In this document: positions 1-10,058 of the stretch, in pieces
How the letters are laid out: each line of letters starts with the position of its first letter
How positions within the stretch are numbered: the first letter of the stretch is position 1
Assembly: GCF_902167145.1 (NCBI RefSeq)
Contig: NC_050101.1
Span: 180,354,428 to 180,418,427, forward strand
Direction of reading: 5' to 3'
DNA length: 64,000 nucleotides
Source of the DNA: Zea mays
Taxonomy: Eukaryota; Streptophyta; Magnoliopsida; Poales; Poaceae
The notes under the pieces: generated by a model
The model's database searches: none
What the model was told of the DNA's origin: nothing
The model's input: the letters and a program-made list of their open reading frames with translations, nothing else
Position numbers and translations under genes: made by a program

Positions 1-278
1 AAATACAAGCTCAACTCGTTACAAATTATAAACGAGTCGAGTCGAGTCGAGCCACTATCGAGTCGAGTCGAGCGAGTTAACGAGCTACGAGTTTTTCGTC
101 CAGCCCTACGCGTACCCGTTGTATGGTGGGACCATCTCGCACTCGGAATATTTAATCGTTTCTCGACAACGAGCTCAGAGAAGGTGTTTTTCGGACCTTC
201 GGCGTTCCGAAGCCTAAGAGAATTTTTCACGGGTCGAGCTCGTTACGAAAAACGATCTGGCACCGTGAAGGGGCTACT
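1..278 (+). mobile_element. 3' internal end of a Huck-like gypsy element, plus unassigned repeat
   Basis: No convincing protein is visible. The first 100 bases are a run of GAGTCGAGTC/ACGAGC words that read as low-complexity transposon-derived sequence. From about 110 to 278 the sequence leads directly into an LTR starting at 279, and the bases just before it (GTGAAGGGGCTAC) look like a polypurine tract, which is where plus-strand priming occurs in LTR retrotransposons. I infer that this is the 3' internal end of the element whose LTR follows; the rest lies left of the window. The weak open frame 184-444 crosses the LTR boundary and starts on GTG, so it is not called as a gene. Confidence 0.4.
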
Positions 279-882
279 GTTGGGGGTATGCTTCGTCGTC
301 GAAGGTCCTGTAGGAAGAAACACCTTCGGGAGATCAACACAGAAGCGAAGCCGAAGCTACCATCCGGAGAGCTTCAGCATAGTGACACGTCTTGAGACGA
401 ATGGTGGCACCGACATAAAGATGAAAAGACCGATTGGCCCATGATAATCTATCATGATTGTAATCAGTTATAAAGGACATGAATGTAAATCTACACAGGT
501 TGCGTCATGTGCCTATAAATAGATGAACAGTATCCTGTACTGTACACGCTGACTGATATTCACTCGCATGTCACCCGAATTTTCACCTTCTGTCAAGCCG
601 AAGGTATAAATGTAATTTGATATTATTCATATTTGTTCATGTTAATATAATAAAAAATATCTTAATAATGTCATATGATTATTCATGTTATTTTCCATGT
701 TTCATATGCTTCTACTTGCATTATTATAATACTGAGATGATGAAGGTACGTTCTTTATAACCTTCGTCTGAAGATCATTATATCCTAAGTAAAATAATGC
801 TTCGAAGGAAGAAGGTACTTAACTATTAATACTTTGTGTTGCCTTGTTCTTATCTCATAACAGTTGAGAACAAGTCCCCAAC
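279..882 (+). mobile_element. Huck-like Ty3/gypsy 3' LTR
   Basis: The segment starts TGTTGGGGGTATGC and ends near AAGTCCCCAAC, an inverted terminal pair of LTR type. A TATA box (CTATAAATA, 513-521) lies in the middle, and AT-rich AATAATAAAA-like words follow in the probable R/U5 part. The repeated CTTCG/CGAAGG words and the overall text resemble the maize Huck LTR as I remember it, so the family name is recognition and not a search result. The exact 3' end cannot be fixed because the terminal bases are mutated and the matching TSD lies outside the window. Confidence 0.6.
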
Positions 883-991
883 TTTCTTTAATTGAAATGG
901 ACACTAACAATCAAAGTATAGTAGGTTGTGTTTGAGCTCCATCGGTACCATACACTGCGTCTGATCAGTTCCAACACTTACAAACTATGTA

Positions 992-1214
992 TTCTCTCCG
1001 TCCTAAATTAGAATTCATTTTATTATTTTTGCCACGTTTGACCGGTTCGTTCTATTCATTTTTTTCAAAAAAAATCAAAGCCATATTTAAAATATATTAT
1101 GTGCTAAACAGTATTACAACAAAAATTAATAGTAGTTATGTTTTTTCGAATAAGACGAGGTGATCAAACTTAAGATACAAAAGTCAAATAAATTATAAAT
1201 TAGAATGAAGGGAG
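992..1214. mobile_element. Stowaway-like MITE
   Basis: The ends are imperfect inverted repeats. The left end reads CTCTCCGTCCTAAATTAGAA and the reverse complement of the right end reads CTCCCTTCATTCTAATTTA. They are flanked by a TA dinucleotide on both sides (990-991 and 1215-1216). CTCC-type ends with a TA target duplication are the signature of Stowaway MITEs, mobilised by Tc1/mariner transposases. The interior is AT-rich and non-coding. It lies about 230 bases beyond the stop codon of the protease gene, so it may sit in its 3' flank or 3' UTR. Confidence 0.7.
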
Positions 1215-1440
1215 TACTATATAAACAGGTTGTTGGAGCAAAGAAAGGAAGCAAAAGCGGCCAAGGGATGACATTCATTTATATATATATATATTTCAAT
1301 ACTCTGTTTTGAGGCGATGTTAGTTCATGAGCATGTAGACCTGAGATCTATCTTACAATCAGGAAAGATAGAAATCAGATCATTAGAACAAATTGGAAAG
1401 AAAATGTATTGTTTTGGTAGATGGAGAAGAGAGGAATGAA

Positions 1441-3045
1441 TCAATTGACGCGATGCACGACGCTTGAGGAGGCGGCAGCATTGTTATTAACTTCTCCGCC
1501 TCTGCTGTTGTGGAGATGATGGGTGTTGCACTTGTCCTTCCTGAACCTGATCTTGCCGTCGCCGTGGTCAATCTCCCAGATGTACTCCTGCATGAACACG
1601 TTGCCCAATATCCCGGGCCCTCCCCGTAGCAGCTTCCTGAAGGCCAGGCACGCCACCCCTGGCTCCACCTCCGGCATCACCACGCTCTTGGCTTCCGGCT
1701 CCAGCCTCGCGCCGCCTGCCATTTCCACCGTGAAGCTGGGTATCGTCACGTTGTGCGCCGGGTCCACGCCGTCGCCGGTGAAGGTCCACTTGTAGCAGTA
1801 CTCGAAGCCCTCCAGCTCGTACACCCGCGGCAGGTGCGACAGGTGCCTGTCCAGCGCCGCCGTCACCGGCGCGTACGCCTCCGGCACCAGCGACGTCACC
1901 GACGTGCTCGTGTCTAGGATGACACCGCCGCCCACAAACCTCTCGGCGTCCCACACCTCGTCCGGGATGTCCAGCCGCTCCCCGCCCACCAAGACGCCCG
2001 TCACCTGGGCCCCGTATGCAGGCTTCACGTCCACGTTGTACAGGATGTCCGTCTCCATGGTGCCCGGACCCATCACCGCCGGGTTGGGCCCGAAGGTGAG
2101 GTAGCTGGAGGCGTCGCGGGAGCTGTTGGCGCTGAGCAGGCAGAAGGAGAAGCGCTGCCCGAAGCGCTTGGCGGCGTGCACGGCGAAGGACATGTCGCCG
2201 TTCCCCAGCGACAGCACGCCGTCGTGGGCGTCCACGCTGCCGCCGGCCTCCAGGACGGAGCAGCCCAGGATGAGACCGGGGAGCTTGGCCATCCGCCCGT
2301 CCGACACCGTCACCGTCGCCTTCTCCTTGCCATAGATGCCGATCGTCACCGTGCCGTCCTGCGTCTTCTGGAAGTAGCTGCACGACTCTGCCTTGCTGGG
2401 GCTCTGGCACGTGTTGTAGGGCAGCACCGCGCACTCCTTCTGCGAGCACCGGATCCTGCGCCACGACGACGACTTGGCCGGCCGGTACCAGTTCTTGCTC
2501 GCCTCCTTCGCGCCTTCCCCGCCCATCGACATCGTCTGCCCCGTCGACTGTCGCCCATAGTGCTTGCCCTTGCGGCGCCGCAGACGACAGTTGATCCACG
2601 TCAGGTCGGTGGCGGTGTCCAAAACCAGGTTGTACGGCAGCGCCGGCGTGCCGATGCGCACCGACACCAGGTACATGCCCACGTGTGCGATGTTCAGCGC
2701 GCTCCGCATCGGCAGCTCGAACATGGACGTGGCGGACATCACCTCCGGCAGCTTGGACGACTCCTTCGCCCGCCGCCTCCTGCTGCTGCCGTTCCGGTCG
2801 CTGCCCATCATCGTGATCATCTGCTCGTGCCGGAACAGATCCTTGGCCTGCATGGCGCGGAAATAGTCGCGCCGCTCATCCGCGTCCTCCGGCGGAGCAG
2901 GCGGCGGGGACACACTGAAATGCATGCAGCTGCCGTCCTCCATGACGTCGTCGTCGTCCATCTCGGTCAAGGCAACCAGCTGCAGGCAGAGGAGGCCATG
3001 GAGGAGGAGGAGGAGGAGGATGGAGACCACCGAGCGGCCCGGCAT
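1441..3045 (-). CDS. Atypical pepsin-like (A1) aspartic protease, 534 aa, intronless
   Basis: A single uninterrupted frame begins at ATG 3045 with a hydrophobic leader (residues 1 to about 27, MPGRSVVSILLLLLLHGLL...), so a secreted or apoplastic/vacuolar protein is expected. A propeptide-like region reaches about residue 120. The mature domain starts near GMYLVSVRIGTP, as in nepenthesin/CND41-type plant enzymes. Both catalytic aspartates are present (D143 and D378). The motifs, however, are DTA and DTS, not the canonical DTG/DSG, which places it in the atypical plant group; activity is therefore uncertain. Many cysteines fit the disulfide-rich nepenthesin fold. Length is normal for the family. 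The substrate is unknown. Codon use is strongly GC-rich, like many grass monoexonic genes. Confidence 0.85.
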   Translation of the reverse strand: MPGRSVVSILLLLLLHGLLCLQLVALTEMDDDDVMEDGSCMHFSVSPPPAPPEDADERRDYFRAMQAKDLFRHEQMITMMGSDRNGSSRRRRAKESSKLPEVMSATSMFELPMRSALNIAHVGMYLVSVRIGTPALPYNLVLDTATDLTWINCRLRRRKGKHYGRQSTGQTMSMGGEGAKEASKNWYRPAKSSSWRRIRCSQKECAVLPYNTCQSPSKAESCSYFQKTQDGTVTIGIYGKEKATVTVSDGRMAKLPGLILGCSVLEAGGSVDAHDGVLSLGNGDMSFAVHAAKRFGQRFSFCLLSANSSRDASSYLTFGPNPAVMGPGTMETDILYNVDVKPAYGAQVTGVLVGGERLDIPDEVWDAERFVGGGVILDTSTSVTSLVPEAYAPVTAALDRHLSHLPRVYELEGFEYCYKWTFTGDGVDPAHNVTIPSFTVEMAGGARLEPEAKSVVMPEVEPGVACLAFRKLLRGGPGILGNVFMQEYIWEIDHGDGKIRFRKDKCNTHHLHNSRGGEVNNNAAASSSVVHRVN

Positions 3046-3097
3046 GATCGATCGATCTCGCGCTCTATCGATAATTGGATCGCTTGCTCCTAATTGT

Positions 3098-3106
3098 AAT
3101 ATAAAC
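3098..3106 (-). promoter_or_regulatory. Possible TATA box of the aspartic protease gene
   Basis: On the minus strand the sequence TTTATATTA lies about 55 bases upstream of the protease ATG. The spacing would leave a short leader. The call rests on sequence and position only. Confidence 0.3.
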
Positions 3107-3119
3107 TAGAGATCGCTAG

Positions 3120-3617
3120 CCGCTAGGATTGGATCATGGTTTGTAGCTAGCTGATTCAGGTGCCATTGCTACTTCCATGCATGGTTGATAGGCTATAGCT
3201 CTTCATTCTCCGATCCGGCTTCGCGTCATCAAGACAGGCCTATGGCTACGTGAGGACGCCATTGTTTTGGCTCTCCGCATTCCTTAGCTTCCCTGCTTAG
3301 TTTTGTGGTCAGCAGCACTTTTCGAGGGACTACCTGCCCTATAATAAGCAGTGAGTTTAGCAATATCAAGGAATAATCTAATTGCTGGAAAAATCGTTAG
3401 CCTACTGAATTACGCAGCAACAAAAATAAAATGGGGGTAATTCTTAATAACAATTTCGAAAAAAAAAACTTATGATAAAGTAAAATGGTCGTCTTTGTAA
3501 GCGCTTAAGGGAACTCATACCCTTTAAATGCACGTAAAGTGTTCTCTAAGACTTGGACAATATAAGATAGGTCCATGATATATATGGGCCTAGCCGGGAA
3601 CTCGCATGTCAGTCTTA
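3120..3617. other. Upstream region of the protease gene, no further gene seen
   Basis: AT-rich, non-coding sequence with no open frame of note. It should contain the promoter of the minus-strand protease gene. I could not recognise specific elements. Confidence 0.4.
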
Positions 3618-3743
3618 GGTCTTGTTCGTTTTCGTCGGATTGCATACGGAATCGTTCCACCTAATCAAAGTTTATATAAATTAGAGAAGCAATCCGGTTA
3701 GGAATCGTTCCGACCCATCAATCCGGTAGAAACGAACAAGGCC
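3618..3743. mobile_element. Tourist-like MITE, 126 bp, TSD TTA
   Basis: The terminal inverted repeats are GGTCTTGTTCGTTT on the left and AAACGAACAAGGCC on the right. The flanks are TTA at 3615-3617 and TTA at 3744-3746. A TWA duplication with GGCCTTGTTCG-type ends is characteristic of Tourist MITEs moved by PIF/Harbinger transposases. The two arms also share ATCCGGT/GGAATCGTTCC words, so the whole element can fold back on itself. It lies in the upstream region of the protease gene. Confidence 0.85.
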
Positions 3744-4862
3744 TTAAGATTCTCCACCTCGGAGGTTAGGCCGGGTATGTGCTGCCATGGGAAACAACAA
3801 TGATGCAACTCCCCGTGAAGCAGACAAGTGATCCCGCTCGGAACCTAGCTCAAAGTGTCAGGCGGATGTATTGCCTCGTGTATAGGATAGACGATCATGA
3901 TTTCATCGAGTGTTGGGCAGTAAAAGACTTGCTCGAGTAGCACTACAGTAAACTGATAAACATCCGACGGCCGCCTTATCTCCGACGGCGGCCTACGAGG
4001 CCGTCGGAGATTAGTTTATGTCCGACGGCCACAAAGGGCGCTCGGAAATAGTACTTATCTCCGACGGCCTCGAAGGCAGCCGTCGGAGATAAGGTTATGT
4101 CCGACGGCTGGCAGCGTAGCCGTCGGAGGTAAGATTTTTTAATCCCGCAGGAAACCGGCGCGCGGTTCATTTCCACGCGCGCGCTTCTCTTCTCTTCTCT
4201 GTCTCTGCCCACGCGCCGCCGCCGTCAACTGCGCCGCCGCGCCGCCGGCCGCCCCGCCTCCCACTGCCCCGCCGCCCCGCCTCCCAAAGCCCCGCCGCCG
4301 TCGCAGCCCCGCCTCCCAAAGCCCCGCCCACACGCCTCCCCGCCCAGCCGCTGTCGCCGCCGGCCGCCGGTCGCCGCCCCGCTCGCCCCGTCGCTCACGT
4401 CAACAGGGGTGCCCGTCGCTGCCGGCTACATCTCCGCCCGCCATATTGTCAAAGTAAGTATTTTTAGATTTATTTTGTATATATTAATATTGTTTTGTAG
4501 TTTCTAATGTTGTTATTAAATAATTAGTATGTTAAATAATGTTTATCTTATTATATCCGATGGCCTAAATTTGATTATTTGGCGAAATTTGATTATATGG
4601 CCTAAATTTGATTACGTAATTAAATTACCTTGTTTTAGTTTATTTAGTGGTGCTTTAGATAATTTAAATTTTAAATTTCCGAGGGTAATTATTATGCCCT
4701 CGGAAATAAGGTCATTTTATATGATTTGTCATTCATAACAATGTTATTTCGTATGTAATATTGTATTGTGGTTTATTAGTTTAATTATTTAATAATACAC
4801 GATGATTCTAGTTAATCATAGTGTATCGTAGTGTGAACAAACGAAACCTAGGCGTCACCCGT

Positions 4863-5123
4863 TTCGGCCCAACACACCTTACAAGCGACGCATGTGAGGT
4901 ATGTTGGGCCGAAATTGTCCCTTTATTGGACAGCCTCGGGGTGACCGACAGAGTTCGTGTTTATGACAAAAGCATGTGCTCCTGCTTAGTTTCAGAAGCA
5001 TAACCCCTCTGTTCTCCAATTGCACCATTTTTAGGTGTGCGATTGGAGAACAGCGGGGTTATGCTGCCGAAATTTCGCACGACCACATGTCTTGTCATAA
5101 ACACGGCCTCGTCGGTCACTCCT
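4863..5123. repeat. Long imperfect hairpin in the leader of the CACTA element
   Basis: The left arm (about 4938-5020) and right arm (about 5041-5123) are inverted copies. Examples are GTGACCGAC...GTGTTTATGACA against its complement, and GCATAACCCC...CTGTTCTCCAAT against ATTGGAGAACAG...GGGGTTATGC. The loop (5021-5040) itself can pair (GCACC/GGTGT). A smaller hairpin precedes it, with TTCGGCCCAACA near 4863 against TGTTGGGCCGAA near 4901. It lies just upstream of the transposase ATG at 5234, in the probable 5' UTR or its intron. A transcript would form a stem of roughly 80 bp, a possible small-RNA source; that role is inference. Confidence 0.75.
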
Positions 5124-5233
5124 GGGTGGGTTTAGGACCTATCCTTTCCTACAGATGTAGGGGCGTGATTTCTTCATAAAAACGGATGGTCCGTGCATTA
5201 CTTATCTAATTAAGTTAACGTCTCGTATCTAGT

Positions 5234-7043
5234 ATGGAGGAGAATCGTCGATGGATGTATGAAGGTTGGAAGAAAAGAGGTGTTCTATCAAGTGAGTGGG
5301 TGGCCAAGACTGACGCTTTTCTCGACCATGCTTTTGCTCGGTCAGAGACTGGAACCGATGTTAGGTGCCCTTGTAGCAAGTGTCGGAACATTAATTTCCT
5401 TGACAGGAGGACTATGTCGATACATATTTGCAAGAACGGTTATATGCCAGGCTATGAGGTGTGGGTGCACCACGGTGAGGACCCACCTCCTCGTATTGTA
5501 TCGGAAGTTCAGTCACATGAAGAGGAGGACTACGATAGGATGGAAGAGATGCTTGACGATGTACGCCATGAGTTTCTAACTGTCGATTCGGAGAACCCCG
5601 GTCAACCCACCGAGTTTGAGGATCCAGCTACACCTGAGGTTCAGAAGTTCTTCGAGCTCCTTAAAGCTGCCGAAGAGCCATTGCATGAGCACACAAAAGT
5701 GACCGTCCTTGTATTTGTGACTCGACTTATGGCTATTAAGTCTAAGTTTGCATTCTCAAACAACTGTTACAAGGAACTTTTGAACTTGATCAGTGATGTA
5801 CTTCCGGAGAATCACAAGATGCCAAAGGACATGTATCAGTCTAAAAAGCTGTTATCTGGCCTGGGTATGGACTACGAAAAAATCGATGTCTGTGAAAATA
5901 ATTGTATGCTTTTCTGGAAGGAGACCGCAGGTGAGAAGAAGTGTAATGTATGTGGTGAGCGTAGATTCGTTGAGGTTGAAAACGACGATGGTATGACCGT
6001 GACTACGAAGATTGCACGTAAGCAGCTTCGTTACATGCCTCTCATATCTCGGTTGAAACGTTTGTTCATCTCCAAGAATACAGCCAGACACATGAGGTGG
6101 CACAAAGAAGGGGTACGTGAGAATCCAAATGTCATGGTGCACCCAGCTGATACAGATGCATGGAAGGCACTAGATGCTTTTGATTCTAGCTTTGCTGATG
6201 AAGTGCGGAATGTCCGCTTCGGTTTGGCAACAGATGGTTTCTCGCCATTCAATGTAACTGATGAAGTGCGGAATGAAGTGCAGAATGTCCGCTTCGGTTT
6301 CGGCATGGTTCACTCTTGTAGGTTGGGTATTTTTGATTCTACGATTGATTCCAGAGAGCTGAGACGCCGTGGACGACAATCCACATCGTCGTCTTCACAG
6401 TCGTCTCGTTCACGATCAGCGGCCCATGAGATAGAGCTTGCGGTGTTGCGTCAACAGGCAGAGTACCATCAATCAGTCTTGAGGGATCAATTGGAGTACC
6501 AGAGGCAACAATCTGAATACCAGAGACAACAAGCCGAGTACCAGAAGAAGAGGGACGAGTATTATGCAAGCCTCCAGGCCCAAAATCAAGCTCTTCTCTC
6601 GGTAAGTTGAAGTAACATTTTGTAGCTTATTTTGCAAAACACTTGATGTGTATCTTGTTTGCTCAACAATGACTTGTATATAATTTGTAGCAACTAGCCC
6701 AACAAGCGGGCGTCCCGATGCCGACATATGGGATGCCGCCTCCGGACTTTGCACTGCCAATGCCAATGTTGGCGCCTCCACCACCGCCTCCGCCTCCGTC
6801 ACAATTCCCTATGGTATGTACACATATGCGTGTGTGACATGTTCATAGATGTCTTATGTGTTTAAATGAACAACTGAGTGTATACTATTTCATGTGCTTG
6901 TGTTATAGGGATTTCAGACACCCCCCGCTTCAGTTGCCGCACCTGGAGATGGGTCTGGTCAGGACGACACAACACATTCGTGGGTGAACAATCTTTTCAG
7001 CACGCATAGTCCAGCCGGAGGAGGTGGCGATGGATATGAGTGA
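5234..7043 (+). CDS. Fused, internally deleted CACTA transposase gene (TNPD N-terminus joined to TNPA-like C-terminus)
   Basis: Three exons join in frame: 5234-6601, 6691-6813 and 6909-7043, with GT donors at 6602 and 6814 and AG acceptors at 6690 and 6908. The N-terminus (MEENRRWMYEGW..., CPCSKCRN) is the transposase-associated zinc-binding domain of TNPD proteins. TNPD homology then runs to VRNVRFGLATDGFSPFN and stops abruptly; in the second CACTA element of this window the matching region continues into GMSAAPYTCWPVF. After a short duplicated filler, the protein changes to a Ser-rich stretch, a Gln-rich coiled coil of QRQQ/EYQ repeats and a Pro-rich tail, typical of the second CACTA ORF. 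The DDE catalytic region is therefore missing. The product may keep DNA-binding or dimerisation parts but cannot catalyse transposition. Confidence 0.75.
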
Positions 7044-7380
7044 TACTGATGTAAAACACTTGTTGAAACCTTTCATGTGAAAGCCTACCCGTCGAATAAT
7101 GTTCATTTTGGAGTTTGGACAACTATGTTTATGTAAACACTTATTGCAACCATTTGGAACTATGTTGTTATGTTAAATTTTGTGAATGTGAATGCTTATG
7201 TGATTATATTTGTGAATTAGGCAGCCGTCGGACATAATGCTATTTCCGACGCATTATCCACGACGGCTTAAAACCATCGGAGATAAGTTAATGCCGTCGG
7301 AGATAGCTTATCTCCGACGGTTTAGTTCTTATGTCCGACGGTTCGAGCCGTCGGAAATTTCCTCGTTTACTGTAGTGTAG

Positions 7381-7661
7381 TGTATCCAACAATGCTTTGA
7401 TTAGCAGCGAGAGCATTAGGATCCACACCCACATAAGGTACAAGAGTCATATATAGCTCACTATGACTATCATTTATGTTGTCACTAATAAGTTGTACTC
7501 CTATCATGCCATAGAACTTCTGCACCATGAGGTGCATGCACACAACGGTTCTACGGCCCCACTCTTATAAGCCCTCAAATGGTTCAAAACTCCCAACACC
7601 TTCAACTTCTACGGTTGTCTCCATAACATGGCAGCTGCAGGGATCCTACCTATTGTGATCT
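7381..7661 (+). pseudogene. Left part of a decayed gypsy pol relic (target of the next insertion)
   Basis: No intact frame remains. This segment joins in sequence to 22210 onward, where protease-like and pre-RT gypsy pol words are recognisable, so the two are probably one old element split by the 7662-22209 insertion. The assignment of this left piece itself is by context only. Confidence 0.35.
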
Positions 7662-8112
7662 TGTCGGGGATGGATAACCCCACACTCCTCATGGAGCATA
7701 TTCTCGGCCTAGGGTGCACTTGACGCACAAGATAAGGAATCTAATGAAATCTAAACCGACTAGGAGATATATAGAGAAACCTACTTGTAACCTAAGCCAC
7801 GCCGGATTATATAAGGCGAGCTAGGGATCCCTCTCAAGGCAGATCTTGAGAGGATCTAATCTTATACATACCCCCGCTCTCTCATCAAACATCCAAACCC
7901 TAGCCCTCATTGTAACCTCCAGATATCAAAGCAATAATACTACCCACCGCAAACAGGATGTAGGGTATTACGCATTTCGCGGCCCGAACCTATATAAATC
8001 GCATGTTTTGTCGCATCTCAAAGCGAACCATCGAGCTACAGTTGATGCTACCAACTCACAAAAGCATCTCGTGGTACATCCCATGGTGCATTGCCGGTAT
8101 TAAACATCGACA
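7662..8112 (+). repeat. 5' LTR of the non-coding gypsy element
   Basis: Starts TGTCGGGGATGG and ends AACATCGACA. A TATA box (TTATATAAGG, 7807-7816) marks the U3 promoter. The sequence is matched over its whole length by the LTR at 21754-22209. The frame 7846-8103 inside it has no independent support as a gene. Confidence 0.9.
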
Positions 8113-8132
8113 GTTGGTGAGCCAGGTAGAGG
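8113..8132 (+). other. Primer-binding site of the gypsy element
   Basis: GTTGGTGAGCCAGGTAGAGG follows the LTR end directly. It is close to the GTTGGCGCGCCAGGTAGGGG at the same position in the gypsy element at 56844, so it is the tRNA-primed start of minus-strand synthesis, with two or three mismatches. Confidence 0.7.
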
Positions 8133-9040
8133 AGGTGACATCAACATCAGGCTAGCTCCATGGCGATCATCTTCAACGGCAAGATCGAGTTTAAGATGGA
8201 ATAGATCTGATCTGATCTACTGCTCAGCCAAACCGTCGCTACGCATCTCATCTCGTCGATGTGGCCTTACCTCGGGATCGCTGCATCGTCGACACCATGT
8301 CACCATCTGATCAAGCTCCTCCAAAAAAAAGGAAAAACTCTTGCATTCAATGCCCGTCGAGTACAGGAAATAGCTCACCGCTAGGAAACAAATTATGCCG
8401 CTCCCACATTTTGTCTGGACAATTTGGACCTGGATTTAAGCCACTCGGCGTATATCTAACAGCTAAGCCGTTTTGACTTTACATTTAAATTTACGTATAA
8501 TTTTTGTTCTTCTGATTGGTTCGGTTCGTCGCTCAGATATTATTTATTGAGTATTCTTTTTGCAAAAACTACCACCCATTTTATTTCTGGTCATTATTCC
8601 AGAAACTTATGGGGGCGCCTCGCACGCTTATAACTTACGCGCAGGGGTTGCCAACTTCTCGTCAGTTATCCGGGCTATGAATCTGCTAGATTATTTTTGA
8701 AATATTCAAGTTATTGGATCAATCAGGTTATTCATGGATCACTCAGATAATCTATATTACTTCTGGATCTCAGATTATTTTTGGATCAACCGGATCATCT
8801 CTGGATTATTCGTATCGGTTCTGGTCACTCGTCCTGCATTATCTGGGATTACTCGGATCAACTCTGGACTACTCGCTTAATTTTGAATCATTCATATTAA
8901 TTTCTGGATCATTATTTTTGGATCATTCACATTATTGCGGCATCATTATTTCTAGATCAATTATGTTACCTCAGATCGCTCAGGCAAGATCTGTGCATGT
9001 CACAACAGTCGTCATGAACTCTATATGACCATTGTTAAAA
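8133..9040 (+). other. Non-coding internal region of the gypsy element
   Basis: AT-rich sequence with repeated words of the type TGGATCAxTCxGATTAT between about 8715 and 8960. Short frames here lack any recognisable domain and start on arbitrary codons. I see no gene. Confidence 0.5.
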
Positions 9041-9080
9041 CAGGGTAGTCGGTATGTCCCGCTGGCGCTACATGCTCTCG

Positions 9081-9600
9081 CTAAATCAGAAAAGGGTACC
9101 TCAAAACCCTCCCTCCGGAGCAATCGGCTTGGGTCTCGGTGCCCGACCCAGGTTCGGTGTTACATGCTCACGCTAAGTCAGAAAAGGGTGACCTCTAAAC
9201 CCTTCCTACGGAGCAATCGGCTTAGGTCTCGGTGCCCGACCTAGGTTTGGTGTTACATGCTCACGCTAAATCAGAAAAGGGTACCTTAAAACCCTTCCTA
9301 TGGAGCAATCAGCTTGGGTCTCGGTGCCCGACCCAGGTTCGGTGTTACATGCTCACACTAAATCAGAAAAGGGTACCTCAAAACCCTTCCTACGGAGCAA
9401 TCGGCTTGGGTCTCGGTGCCTGACCCAGGTTCGGTGTTACATGCTAACGCTAAATCAGAAAAAGGTACCTCAAAACCCTCCCTTTGGAGCAATCGGCTTG
9501 GGTCTCGGTGCCCGACCCAGGTTCGGTGTTACATGCCACGCTAAATCAGAAAAGGGTACCTCAAAACCCTTCCTACGAAGCAGTCGGTCTGGCCCACCGA
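9081..9600 (+). repeat. Tandem array, about six copies of a 92-bp unit
   Basis: The phrase CTAAATCAGAAAAGGG recurs at about 9081, 9173, 9266, 9358, 9450 and 9541. Each copy is followed by the same text (GGAGCAATCGGCTTGGGTCT, CCGACCCAGGTTCGGTGTTA). The open frames here are by-products of the repeat unit. It lies in the internal region of the non-coding gypsy element. Confidence 0.9.
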
Positions 9601-9699
9601 CACTCTACGCCTTCGCTATACTCAGAATTCAAACATGGATCTCATTTTATGTTGCGCCATTGATTTGGGGGGGCCAGGTTGCTGCCCACCGCGCTAACC

Positions 9700-10058
9700 A
9701 CTATGACAACTCGAGGGGCAGGCTGTTGTCCGCCTTGCCGACTCATCGCTTCATCAAATCAGGGGCTGGACTGTTGTCCGCCTTGTCGATTCACCGCTTC
9801 GCTGGCTTAGGAGATAGGTCATCGCCTCTCTCGCCGACTTGCTGCTTCTCCGGCTCGAGAGCTAGGCTATCGCCCGTCTCGCTGATTCGCTGCTTCTCCA
9901 GTTCGGGGGCTGCGCCGTCGCCCGCCTCGCTGAGTCACTACTTCGTCGCCTCAAGGGTTGCACCGCCGTGCGCCTCGCTGACTCACTGCTTCGCCGGCTC
10001 AGGAGATAGGCCATCGCCTCTCTCGTTGACTCGCTGCTTCTCCGGCTCAGGAGCTGGG
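9700..10058 (+). repeat. Degenerate tandem repeats, about 60-bp unit, left block
   Basis: Units of the form CGCTGACTCGCTGCTTC...CGGCTCAGGAG...ATCGCC recur through this block. They resume at 19489-19619 and 21024-21480 after the nested insertions, showing that those three segments were once continuous. Confidence 0.8.

Larger units (their letters stand above)
3941..7377 (+). mobile_element. Complete CACTA (En/Spm) transposon, 3437 bp, TSD TAG
   Basis: The left end is CACTACAGTAAAC and the right end is GTTTACTGTAGTG, a perfect 13-bp inverted repeat. It is flanked by TAG at 3938-3940 and TAG at 7378-7380, the 3-bp duplication expected for CACTA elements. The subterminal zones (about 3965-4135 and 7220-7360) are packed with direct and inverted copies of TCCGACGGC, the presumed binding sites for the TNPA-like protein. 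A GC-rich 5' leader (4140-4450) ends in a probable splice donor (AAAGTAAGTA near 4451), suggesting an intron in the 5' UTR. The interior carries one fused, truncated transposase gene. Such an element could move only if a complete relative supplies transposase. Confidence 0.93.

Noticed and set aside
1568..2599. 343-codon frame on the minus strand and 305-codon frame on the plus strand (2176-3093)
   Set aside because: Both overlap the aspartic protease in other frames and are Arg/Gly/Ala-rich, as expected from GC-rich third positions.
9040..9600. Possible CRISPR-like array
   Set aside because: The unit is a contiguous 92-bp tandem repeat without unique spacers, and the sequence is plant retrotransposon DNA.
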